DNA of 25,554 nt from contig CABSMD010000013.1 of the NCBI GenBank assembly GCA_902478725.1, forward strand, positions 1-25,554. The letters are read 5' to 3'. The DNA comes from an uncultured Clostridia bacterium. GTDB lineage: Bacteria; Bacillota; Clostridia; HGM11514. Below the pieces are notes generated by a model. That model was not told the origin of the DNA. It did no database searches and was given only the letters and a program-made list of their open reading frames with translations. Of this stretch, positions 8,431 through 15,457 are shown in pieces. The position numbers and the translations under genes were made by a program. Numbering within the stretch: the first letter of the stretch is position 1; each line of letters starts with the position of its first letter.

Positions 8431-8459
8431 ATTATACCAAATCTTTCGCGGGATTACAA
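8431..8459 (-). promoter_or_regulatory. Predicted walR operon promoter
   Basis: On the minus strand, TTGTAA (8459-8454) is separated by 17 bp from a perfect TATAAT (8436-8431) with the extended -10 motif TGG before it. The expected start is near 8424, leaving about 55 nt of leader before walR. It lies just downstream of the M23-gene terminator, so the wal operon has its own start. No full WalR site overlaps it. Confidence 0.7.
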
Positions 8460-8474
8460 ATCTTTTTTCTCAGT

Positions 8475-8519
8475 AAAAAAGGCACTGCATAGAATCAACA
8501 ATTCCTGATACAGTGCCTT
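8475..8519 (-). terminator. Rho-independent terminator of the M23 peptidase gene
   Basis: The 9-bp perfect stem AAGGCACTG / CAGTGCCTT (8511-8519 with 8479-8487) has a 23-nt loop and is followed on the minus strand by a run of T. It starts 14 bp after the M23 gene stop codon and isolates that gene from walR. Confidence 0.8.
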
Positions 8520-8532
8520 ATGTTTCTGATTA

Positions 8533-10074
8533 TCAGTTAATGTAGCCCATCGGATCCACCGGCGTACCGTTTACACGGACCTCAAAGTGCAGATGCGGCC
8601 CCGTGCTGTCGCCGGTACTGCCAACCTTGGCAATGGTATCGCCCTTGGCGACCCTGTCGCCCGCGCTTACCAGCAGCTCGCTGCAGTGTGCGTAATAGGT
8701 CTGATAACCATTTTCATGGTCTATGATGACCAGATATCCGTAACCACCATTGTCCCAGCCAGAAGAAACCACTTTACCGCCGTCCGCCGCTGCAACTGGA
8801 TCGCCCGTCCTGCCAGACAGATCCACGCCCTTATGCGATCTGCCCCAGCGGGAACCGAACCGTGAGGAAACTGCGCCGTAATACGGCCGGGTAAACTCAC
8901 CCGAACCGGATGTGGTAGGAACGGGCTTGGTGCCGACCATCTCGATCTGTGCCACCGGCTCTATGGTAACCTGTTCGCTGAGCACCTGGCTCTCTACTTC
9001 TTCCCCATTGATTTTGACTACCTTTGCTTCCACCCATTTCTTACCGGGCTGCCCATCACGGGCCACCGTAACTTTACCTTCATACAGACCGGCGTCTTCC
9101 TCCTGCTCTACCGCAAACGCCAGCTCCGTCTCATAACCGACCACCTGCTCCGTCCGGATTGACAGAACCGGCGCCGGGCGGGTGATATGAACCTGCATAC
9201 CGGGCTTAATGGTCTCCGGCACCAGATCCGGGTTGGCTTCTATAATATCATCCACCGATACCTTATAATCCTTTGAAATACTCCAGAAGGTCTCGTCCTC
9301 CGCGATCGTGTGTACCACCGGCTCCTCTTTAAAGCCTGTTAAAATCTCCAGCGCTTGCTGTGGCTCCTTAACCAGTACGGAGGGCACATAATCATGGACC
9401 AGCTCCACATTACTCGCAAACGATACGCTTGCCCCGGGATTGTCCTCCTGATACCGCTGTAAGATGCCATTCACAGTCATTTCAGCCATCTTCTCATCCG
9501 CAAAGGCGGTGATGACCTCACCATCAACCTTGACAGCAACAGCGTCTTCCACCTCGCCTACCGTAGCAATGATCTGATAGGGCAGATCCTTTGAAACATC
9601 CTTGACATTGACGATCCCCATCTTCAGGTAGGGCTGCTGCTCAAACGTGTAATCCTCCCCCAGACAGCCGGTAATACGGTCACGCGCCGTACCCACCGCC
9701 TGCTCCAGATCGTCCTCAGCCAAAACCGTTCCGACCTGCTCGCTTCCAACATATACATGATATCCGATCCGCAGCCCTGTGCCATACATGGCAGCGAAGA
9801 TCAGGCAGGCAATCACCAATACGCCGGCAGTATAAACCAATCCGCTGTTCAGCGACTCGATCATACCTTTAAAGTCAAACCCTTGAACCATTCTATGCTT
9901 CAATTTATCGGTATAATATTCAATTTTCCACCTGCCATATTCTCTTTCCGGATTCCCGGCATTCTTCTTTGATCCGCTTTTTGCCTTGAGATCCGGTACG
10001 ACAATACAGCATCTGCTTGTCTTGGTTTTTTTAGGCTCACTCACGTATAGCTTGCTACTGTTGATTGAATCCAT
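8533..10074 (-). CDS. Membrane-anchored LysM-G5-M23 peptidoglycan endopeptidase
   Basis: A 513-residue wall hydrolase. The order is a cytoplasmic basic N-terminus of about 77 residues, one membrane helix at about 78-98, a region of unknown fold to about 250, LysM at about 252-297 (peptidoglycan binding), G5 at about 303-383 and an M23 metallopeptidase at about 394-513. The zinc ligands are visible: H414 and D418 in SHKGVDLS, and H496 in HLHFE, with H463 and H494 as the other active-site histidines. LytM-type M23 enzymes cut peptide cross-links. The gene stands alone between its promoters and a terminator, upstream of walR, and carries a WalR-site array in front of it. The ATG at 10074 has AGAGGTG 5 nt upstream. 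The long cytoplasmic tail is unusual for an M23 enzyme and might bind a cytoplasmic partner. Confidence 0.93.
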   Translation of the reverse strand: MDSINSSKLYVSEPKKTKTSRCCIVVPDLKAKSGSKKNAGNPEREYGRWKIEYYTDKLKHRMVQGFDFKGMIESLNSGLVYTAGVLVIACLIFAAMYGTGLRIGYHVYVGSEQVGTVLAEDDLEQAVGTARDRITGCLGEDYTFEQQPYLKMGIVNVKDVSKDLPYQIIATVGEVEDAVAVKVDGEVITAFADEKMAEMTVNGILQRYQEDNPGASVSFASNVELVHDYVPSVLVKEPQQALEILTGFKEEPVVHTIAEDETFWSISKDYKVSVDDIIEANPDLVPETIKPGMQVHITRPAPVLSIRTEQVVGYETELAFAVEQEEDAGLYEGKVTVARDGQPGKKWVEAKVVKINGEEVESQVLSEQVTIEPVAQIEMVGTKPVPTTSGSGEFTRPYYGAVSSRFGSRWGRSHKGVDLSGRTGDPVAAADGGKVVSSGWDNGGYGYLVIIDHENGYQTYYAHCSELLVSAGDRVAKGDTIAKVGSTGDSTGPHLHFEVRVNGTPVDPMGYIN

Positions 10075-10133
10075 TCAAACACCTCTTTGCATCCCGGGTA
10101 TCCGTCCCGTCCCTGTAAAATGTGCCGCGTATG

Positions 10134-10182
10134 ATTCTAGTTCATTACAAAGCAATTACCGGAATGTTACAATTATGTTACA
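10134..10182 (-). promoter_or_regulatory. WalR-site array and proximal promoter of the M23 peptidase gene
   Basis: Four half-sites lie exactly 11 bp apart on the minus strand: TGTAAC (10182-10177), TGTAAC (10171-10166), GGTAAT (10160-10155, one mismatch) and TGTAAT (10149-10144). The first pair is a perfect TGTWAH-N5-TGTWAH WalR site. Four bases after the last half-site comes TAGAAT (10139-10134), a good -10 box with no recognisable -35. This fits an activator-dependent promoter starting near 10127, with a leader of about 53 nt. The 11-bp phasing places all half-sites on nearly the same DNA face. Confidence 0.7.
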
Positions 10183-10494
10183 TCGATTCGCGACAGCCCT
10201 TATTGTACAACAATATTTTTTATTTTGCAAGCTGAAACGTCAACATTTTTCCATGGTTTATGTAAACACGAGAAAACTGTTCAAAAAAACAAAAATCTCT
10301 TTAAACTCGCTAAACATACGGTTTTTACAAAATGTAATACGTTTTCATAATTTAATTATATTGCACAATTAATGTACGATCAATATGTATAAAATATACA
10401 AAATAAAAACGCCTGCGATTTTATGTTATATTTTTCCTGTCGATTTTATTGTTTGCCATATAAAAAACAGATCAGATCCAGGGATATGCTTTCT
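10183..10494. other. AT-rich intergenic stretch between uroD-like gene and M23 gene
   Basis: No gene is supported in this AT-rich part of the 420-bp gap. It holds one good candidate promoter (10202-10230) pointing at the M23 gene. I found no convincing terminator for the uroD-like gene in it. Confidence 0.5.
10202..10230 (-). promoter_or_regulatory. Distal candidate promoter of the M23 peptidase gene
   Basis: On the minus strand, TTGCAA (10230-10225), a 17-bp spacer and TACAAT (10207-10202) form a good sigma-A promoter. It would start near 10195, so the WalR-site array would lie inside the start of its transcript. WalR binding could then block this promoter while helping the proximal one. 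Confidence 0.5.
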
Positions 10495-11559
10495 TTAAAA
10501 CAGTCCCAGTTCCAGTCCCCGACGGACAAAATAACGATAGGTATCATATTGCACCGTACGCGGTATCGAATGGTCACTGTGCAAAACGTAACCCTGTTTG
10601 ACAACCGGAACCTTTGCCTCCAACTCACGGTCGATCGTCGCGGTATCATTGGAATAAAGCGCGCGCACATCAATCCCTCCCATCAGGGTGAGGCAGTCGC
10701 CGTAGTTACGGTGCAGGCGCAGCAGGTCCATTCCCGCCTTCACTTCGATCGCCTGAAGACAGTCGATCCCCGCTTCGATCATACCAGGCAGCAACGGCTC
10801 GACAAAGCCGCAGGAATGCATGATTACCGGCAATCCGTGCGCTTTCGCAAAGGCTATGGTTTTGGCATGGTAGGGCTGGATCAGCTCCCGGTACATAGCC
10901 GGTGACATAAACGGGCTGCCTTTATACCCCATGTCCTCATAATACCAAACGCCGTCAGGATACCCCTCCTCCTCAAACAGCATCTCCTGCATGGTTACAG
11001 CCATCGTTGCATAGGTGTCCGCCATGTCCCGTATCCAGTCCGGATCAAGTGCCATGCCGACCAGCATGTTTTCATGCCCGCAGACCGGATGCATGGATTC
11101 AAACACATTGACGCCACTCCATACAAAAAAACGTCCGGCTTCCTCCGCCTGCCGCCTGGCAGCGCGGTACTGCTTAAAGTTGATCCGCCGCCGTTCTGCC
11201 TTGAGCAAAGGCTTTAACTCCTCCCAGCCGGCCCGGTCGGTTACGGTATAACCCACATGCTCCGGCGTGGAATCATGCTTTTTATGCCGGCGCAGGATGG
11301 CACCGTTGCCGTCCTTTTTCGTAATGGTATCCTCATCCTCCGCAACAACCTCAGGGATAAAATCCAGATCGGCGGTAATGTCAAACGGCCAGCATTCGCT
11401 GATATCGAACTGAAAATGGCTGTCAAAGGATTCATCCTCGCGGATTTTGCCGTCTCGCACCCACTGTTTATGGGTATCTCCCCAAAAATGTTCAAACAAA
11501 CCGACACGATCGACCGGCTTGCCCGCCAGTATCCTGCTGATTCTTTCTTTCCCTTTCAA
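10495..11559 (-). CDS. Uroporphyrinogen decarboxylase-fold protein, probable methyltransferase-type
   Basis: A 354-residue protein of the UroD/MtaA superfamily. It resembles the corrinoid-dependent methyltransferase branch more than true haem-pathway UroD: there is a candidate zinc-binding HSCG motif (H248, C250), a GGIDV motif at about 294-298, and the approach ALDPDWIRDMADTY. The family moves methyl groups from a methylated corrinoid protein or a small methylated compound to a thiol. No corrinoid protein, activating protein or haem gene is nearby, so the substrate is unknown. It starts at TTG 11559 with GGAGG 8 nt upstream, which is preferred over internal ATGs. It stands alone between UDP-glucose dehydrogenase and the M23 gene. 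Confidence 0.85.
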   Translation of the reverse strand: MKGKERISRILAGKPVDRVGLFEHFWGDTHKQWVRDGKIREDESFDSHFQFDISECWPFDITADLDFIPEVVAEDEDTITKKDGNGAILRRHKKHDSTPEHVGYTVTDRAGWEELKPLLKAERRRINFKQYRAARRQAEEAGRFFVWSGVNVFESMHPVCGHENMLVGMALDPDWIRDMADTYATMAVTMQEMLFEEEGYPDGVWYYEDMGYKGSPFMSPAMYRELIQPYHAKTIAFAKAHGLPVIMHSCGFVEPLLPGMIEAGIDCLQAIEVKAGMDLLRLHRNYGDCLTLMGGIDVRALYSNDTATIDRELEAKVPVVKQGYVLHSDHSIPRTVQYDTYRYFVRRGLELGLF

Positions 11560-11591
11560 AATAACCGCCTCCGATCACCAAATTTGGCTAC

Positions 11592-11620
11592 AGTATATCC
11601 CAAGCGGCACCGGAAAACAA
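11592..11620 (-). promoter_or_regulatory. Candidate promoter of the UroD-fold gene
   Basis: On the minus strand, TTGTTT (11620-11615), a 17-bp spacer and TATACT (11597-11592) lie in the 115-bp gap before the gene and give a leader of about 27 nt. The -35 box is weak (3 of 6 positions). Confidence 0.45.
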
Positions 11621-11674
11621 GCAGATGATAAAAAACAGTAAACATTTACAAAACAAAATTGAATCTTACAAAAG

Positions 11675-12991
11675 CTATCGCCCTACCGAATAATACCGAA
11701 ATCCCTTCATCGCGTCTTTGGGGAATACATTGCGCAGGTCAAAAAAGAAATTGCCGCGCATCAGCAAAGAAACATGTTTCAAATCCAGCGAACGGAACTC
11801 CTCCCACTCGGTCAGGAGTACGACCGCATCCGCATCCCGCACCGCTTCATAGGCATCGCCGCAAAAGACGATCTGATCCTGTATCGAAGCAAACCGCCAC
11901 GCGCCCTCTTTTTCCCCTTGTGGGTCGTAGATACGGATAGCAGCCCCCGCTTCCGCCAGTTCCGGCAAAATCACAAGGGAGGGCGCTTCGCGCATGTCAT
12001 CGGTATCCGGCTTAAAGGTAACGCCCAACACCGCGACCGTTTTCCCTTCCAGGTCACCCATAGCCTCCTTGACCTTACGGGCCATCCGATGCTTCTGTAC
12101 TTCATTGGCAGCGATCGTTGCGTCGATCAGCGAAAGGTTCTCGCCGTGCTTGCGGGCAATCTGAGCCAGCGCCTTGGTATCCTTCGGAAAACAGCTTCCG
12201 CCATACCCCGGCCCGGCATTTAGGAAATAAGGTGAGATTCGGTGATCCAGTCCCAGCGCCCTGGCGACATCCTCTACGTCCGCCCCGAGCCCCTCGCACA
12301 GATTGGCCACTTCATTAATATAGGTAATCTTAAGCGCTAAAAACGCATTTGAGGCATACTTAATCATCTCAGCGGTGGTAATATCGGTCTCCAGCATTGG
12401 AATTCCGTTATAGCGCAGGTAATGGTAGATCTCCCGCATTTTTTCAATAGCCTGCTGGGATTCCGCACCGATTACCACGCGGTCTGGATGGTAGAAATCT
12501 GCAATCGCGGTCCCTTCGCGCAAAAATTCCGGGTTGGAAACGATATCGAACGGAAAGTCCACCCCCCGTTCGTCCAGAATCGAACGTACAAAATCCTTGA
12601 GTTTTGCTCCCGTACCGATCGGTACAGTGGATTTATCCACAATCAGCTTATAGCCGTTCATGTTCTCCGCGATGGAACGTGCCACCGCCCGCACATATTT
12701 CATATCCGCGCCGCCGTCGTCCTTTGGCGGGGTCCCCACCGCGATAAACAGTACATCATTCTCCTCGACCGCCGTCTTGATATCGGTCGTAAAGGAAAGC
12801 CGTCCCTCTTTGACGTTGTTTTCTATTATTTTATCCAGCCCTGGCTCGTAGATCGGAACTACACCGCCTTTTAGGGCATTTATTTTGTTTTCATCCACAT
12901 CGACGCATACAACGTTGTGTCCAAAATCGGAGAACACCGCGCCGGAAACGAGCCCCACATAGCCAGAGCCAACCACCGCAATTTTTGACAT
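11675..12991 (-). CDS. UDP-glucose 6-dehydrogenase
   Basis: A 438-residue cytoplasmic enzyme that oxidises UDP-glucose twice with NAD to UDP-glucuronate, a precursor for surface polysaccharides. The N-terminal Rossmann motif GSGYVG is at 8-13, the active-site lysine region (MIKYASNAFLA, K211) and the catalytic cysteine C267 in GYGGSCFPKD are intact, and the C-terminal UDP-binding domain is complete. The frame is open upstream to 13063, but the ATG at 12991 has GGGGGAG at the right distance and opens the conserved Rossmann fold, so it is the start. It stands apart from other sugar-nucleotide genes. UDP-N-acetylmannosamine dehydrogenase is a possible but less likely reading. A weak promoter (TTGACA at 13083-13078) may drive it. 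Confidence 0.94.
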   Translation of the reverse strand: MSKIAVVGSGYVGLVSGAVFSDFGHNVVCVDVDENKINALKGGVVPIYEPGLDKIIENNVKEGRLSFTTDIKTAVEENDVLFIAVGTPPKDDGGADMKYVRAVARSIAENMNGYKLIVDKSTVPIGTGAKLKDFVRSILDERGVDFPFDIVSNPEFLREGTAIADFYHPDRVVIGAESQQAIEKMREIYHYLRYNGIPMLETDITTAEMIKYASNAFLALKITYINEVANLCEGLGADVEDVARALGLDHRISPYFLNAGPGYGGSCFPKDTKALAQIARKHGENLSLIDATIAANEVQKHRMARKVKEAMGDLEGKTVAVLGVTFKPDTDDMREAPSLVILPELAEAGAAIRIYDPQGEKEGAWRFASIQDQIVFCGDAYEAVRDADAVVLLTEWEEFRSLDLKHVSLLMRGNFFFDLRNVFPKDAMKGFRYYSVGR

Positions 12992-13098
12992 TTTGCTCCC
13001 CCTGTCATGTTTTTTACCAAACAATTTACATAAAAAGCACCGCGAATAGTATAAGTGTAACACAGAAAAACATAGGATGTCAAGCCATCTGGACCCTA

Positions 13099-13127
13099 TT
13101 GCAAAACAATTCCTGCTGTGCTATACT
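13099..13127 (+). promoter_or_regulatory. Predicted promoter of the plus-strand MBL-fold gene
   Basis: TTGCAA at 13099-13104, a 17-bp spacer and TATACT at 13122-13127. The start would be near 13134, so the leader is only about 13 nt, barely holding the AAAGGGGG ribosome site. Confidence 0.65.
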
Positions 13128-13146
13128 ATACCAAGAAAGGGGGCCT

Positions 13147-13953
13147 ATGAGTATGCCTAATAAAACGGAATTATACCAGTTGACCGAGACCTCTCCCTTT
13201 ATGATGGGATTCGTGTTTATCACCAAGGAAAACCACGCGGTCGTCATTGACGGCGGGCGGACCGAGGACGTTCCACTGCTGCTGAAGCACATCGGCGGGC
13301 GGAGGGTCAGCGCCTGGTTTTTGACCCACCCACACGACGACCACATCGACGCCTTTATAGACATCATCAAAAACCACAGGGATGAGGTAGAAATTGACGC
13401 GGTGTATTATCATTTCCCGCCGGCTGCATTTATTTCAAAGCATGAGCACTACGAAGTGCACACCATTTCAGAATTTTGCGGCATTGAGCCGATGATTGCC
13501 GATATCCGTCATGTCGTCAGGATGGGGGATGTCATTGAGGTGGATGAGGTCAGGTTTGAAATCCTGTTCCAATTCAACCCTATTTTCCAAAGCAACGCAG
13601 TGAATGACAGTTCGATTGTCATCAAGGCCACAACCCCGAATAAAACGGTATTGTTTTTGGGTGACCTCGGACCGGAGGCGGGGGATGAGCTGCTTCGCCT
13701 ACAGGGGGATAACCTAAAGGCGGATCTTGTACAGATGGCTCATCACGGACATATGTGTATTTCCTCGGATGTGTACATGATGGTCAATCCGGAGGCCTGC
13801 CTCTGGTGTGCGCCGGGATGGCTCTATGAAGAAAAACCGGACTTTATCAGGGAACGGATGTACGGCACCAAAATGACACGGATGTGGATGGACAGGATGG
13901 GGGTCAAAACCCATTATGTCACAAAGGATGGCACACAACGAATTGAATTATAA
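13147..13953 (+). CDS. ComEC-like metallo-beta-lactamase-fold hydrolase
   Basis: The only plus-strand gene. Its 268 residues carry the metal-binding signature THPHDDH at 60-66, a second ligand set GD at 172-173 and AHHG at 199-202, and the NDSS segment at 153-156 seen in the ComEC/Rec2-type MBL branch. There is no signal peptide or membrane segment, so it is a free cytoplasmic enzyme, probably a hydrolase of phosphodiester or similar bonds. The substrate is unknown. The frame is open from 12985, but the ATG at 13147 follows an AAAGGGGG site and a promoter, so the upstream extension is rejected. It is divergent from UDP-glucose dehydrogenase and ends in a terminator. Confidence 0.88.
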   Translation: MSMPNKTELYQLTETSPFMMGFVFITKENHAVVIDGGRTEDVPLLLKHIGGRRVSAWFLTHPHDDHIDAFIDIIKNHRDEVEIDAVYYHFPPAAFISKHEHYEVHTISEFCGIEPMIADIRHVVRMGDVIEVDEVRFEILFQFNPIFQSNAVNDSSIVIKATTPNKTVLFLGDLGPEAGDELLRLQGDNLKADLVQMAHHGHMCISSDVYMMVNPEACLWCAPGWLYEEKPDFIRERMYGTKMTRMWMDRMGVKTHYVTKDGTQRIEL

Positions 13954-13957
13954 GCAG

Positions 13958-13995
13958 AAACCGGCCGGATTTATATTGGCCGGTTTCATTTTTAT
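13958..13995 (+). terminator. Terminator of the MBL-fold gene
   Basis: A perfect 9-bp stem, AAACCGGCC / GGCCGGTTT (13958-13966 with 13978-13986), with an 11-nt loop, is followed by CATTTTTAT. It begins 4 bp after the stop codon. Confidence 0.85.
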
Positions 13996-14051
13996 AAAAT
14001 TTTCAAAAAATCCAGGCTGAACCGTCTACGCTCTGCTCAGGCTGAAAACGT

Positions 14052-14095
14052 CCGCCCCGGCAAGGCTTGACCTTGCCGGGGCGGGGATGGTTTTT
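14052..14095. terminator. GC-rich hairpin between convergent genes
   Basis: A perfect 14-bp stem (14052-14065 with 14071-14084) has a 5-nt loop CTTGA. On the plus strand a five-T run follows after 6 bp; on the minus strand there is only ACGTTTT. It lies 23 bp beyond the stop codon of the last solute-binding protein gene, so it probably ends the long operon and also backs up the terminator of the facing gene. Confidence 0.7.
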
Positions 14096-14107
14096 ACTAT
14101 GCAATTA

Positions 14108-15376
14108 CTATTTCCCTGAACCATACTGCTTGTTAAACTTCTCTACCTCCGGCACGAGCTTATCCTTCCATTCCGCCAAAGCGGTGGAGGCCGGCTTGTT
14201 TTTGATTTGACCGAAACCATACATCGTACTCACACCCGGTATGGTAGTTGTAACAAAGGTCGCATTGCCCTCCAGAATCTCGTGAGTCTTTTTATCCTGC
14301 TCATTCCATTGGTACTTACTGGCCGTTTCATTCATTTTCTGGATACATTTTTTGATCAGGTAAGCGGAAGCCTCCGGATTTTTACAGCCCGCTGGAATCC
14401 CAAACGAGATATCGTTCAGCCAGGTGCGGTACTGACCACCGGCATCCGGCCCAATCGGAAGAGGCACGGATTTAATCACATCGCCATCAGTAGCTGATAC
14501 AATATTGACATTCGGGTCAAACCGCTGTACATCAATGATAGCCGCCACAGTCCTATCCAATAACTGGGCAGCGCGGTTAGCGCCGGACGGGGCAATCACG
14601 TTATATTTATCGTATAAATCATTTGCAAACCGCAAGGCGTTCATTACATTCTTGTTGTCAACATCTATCTTGAGATTGCCGCTGCCGTCAAAACCAATCA
14701 GATCGGCACCATTGCTGGCTAACAAAAACTCACCCATGTGAAAATCGCTGAGCATCCAGCGGTCAATCTCGCCGTCGCCGTTTGTGTCTTCTGTCACCTT
14801 TTGCGCCAGATCCAAAAAGCTGTTCCAGGTCCAGTTGTTTTCCGCCATCAGCTCATGCGGCGTTTTCAGGCCCTTTTCTCTGAGCAGTGTTTCATTGTAG
14901 TTCATCGAGCCCAGTTCCATTGCGTTTAAGGTGTTTACAGAATATATCTTGCCTTTAAATGTCCGCCCTTCAAAATATTTCGGCGTGAACATCGGGTCAT
15001 TGAAATCAAAATACTCATCCAATGGCTCTAACAAGCCCGCTGACGCATAGTCGATATAGAACCAGTAATCAAATATGACATCCCACGGTTCGCCGGCGGA
15101 TAATGCCGTCATCATGGCATTTTTGTCCTTGCCGGTGACAAACTCCACCTTCGCCCCGGTCTCCTGCTCAAATTCCCCGATCGCCTCAAGGTATGGCATA
15201 TAACAGTGGGCAAAATTTGTTTCATCCCGGATGGATTCCTCCGTCACCCAGCTACGCAAAACAAGGGTTTGGCCATTCAGGTCCAACGGTTCTTCGCCTG
15301 CCGTACCGCCCCCGCAGCCGGCAAGCATCATTACCAATGCCGATAGAATAACCAACAGACAAAAGACTCTTTTCAA
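14108..15376 (-). CDS. Lipoprotein solute-binding protein of a sugar ABC transporter, copy 2
   Basis: An extracellular solute-binding protein of the sugar type, which captures substrate outside the membrane and hands it to a permease pair. From the TTG at 15376 it has 422 residues with a lipoprotein signal: KR, hydrophobic core, and lipobox LAGC with the lipidated cysteine at residue 21. The ATG at 15412 gives 12 extra residues but has no ribosome site, while the TTG has AGGAGG 8 nt upstream. The paralogue is also exactly 422 residues. It is about three quarters identical by eye to its upstream neighbour. An EF-hand-like loop (DTNGDGEID) is present. The stretch before residue 300 differs most from copy 1 and may change specificity. 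Confidence 0.92.
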   Translation of the reverse strand: MKRVFCLLVILSALVMMLAGCGGGTAGEEPLDLNGQTLVLRSWVTEESIRDETNFAHCYMPYLEAIGEFEQETGAKVEFVTGKDKNAMMTALSAGEPWDVIFDYWFYIDYASAGLLEPLDEYFDFNDPMFTPKYFEGRTFKGKIYSVNTLNAMELGSMNYNETLLREKGLKTPHELMAENNWTWNSFLDLAQKVTEDTNGDGEIDRWMLSDFHMGEFLLASNGADLIGFDGSGNLKIDVDNKNVMNALRFANDLYDKYNVIAPSGANRAAQLLDRTVAAIIDVQRFDPNVNIVSATDGDVIKSVPLPIGPDAGGQYRTWLNDISFGIPAGCKNPEASAYLIKKCIQKMNETASKYQWNEQDKKTHEILEGNATFVTTTIPGVSTMYGFGQIKNKPASTALAEWKDKLVPEVEKFNKQYGSGK

Positions 15377-15396
15377 CTGAATGCCCTCCTTATAAT

Positions 15397-15413
15397 TATG
15401 GGAATATCCCATA
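15397..15413. promoter_or_regulatory. 17-bp palindrome between the two solute-binding protein genes
   Basis: TATGGGA and TCCCATA flank 3 bp. The palindrome ends 20 bp upstream of the start of copy 2, just before its ribosome site, in an 81-bp gap that is the longest in this operon. It looks like an operator or an RNA hairpin affecting copy 2. No regulator is identified. Confidence 0.4.
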
Positions 15414-15457
15414 TGATTTTTTAACCAGGCATTCCATCTCTCATGATCCCGTGCTCT

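Noticed and set aside
11635..11674. Terminator after UDP-glucose dehydrogenase (GTAAA/TTTAC before a T run)
   Set aside because: The stem is AT-rich and only 5 bp with a 2-base loop, too weak to call.
12985..13146. Upstream extension of the plus-strand MBL-fold gene
   Set aside because: The predicted promoter and ribosome site lie inside this stretch, and it has no conserved features.
15377..15412. ATG start adding 12 residues to solute-binding protein copy 2
   Set aside because: It has no ribosome site and would put charged residues before the lipoprotein signal. TTG at 15376 has AGGAGG and gives the same length as copy 1.
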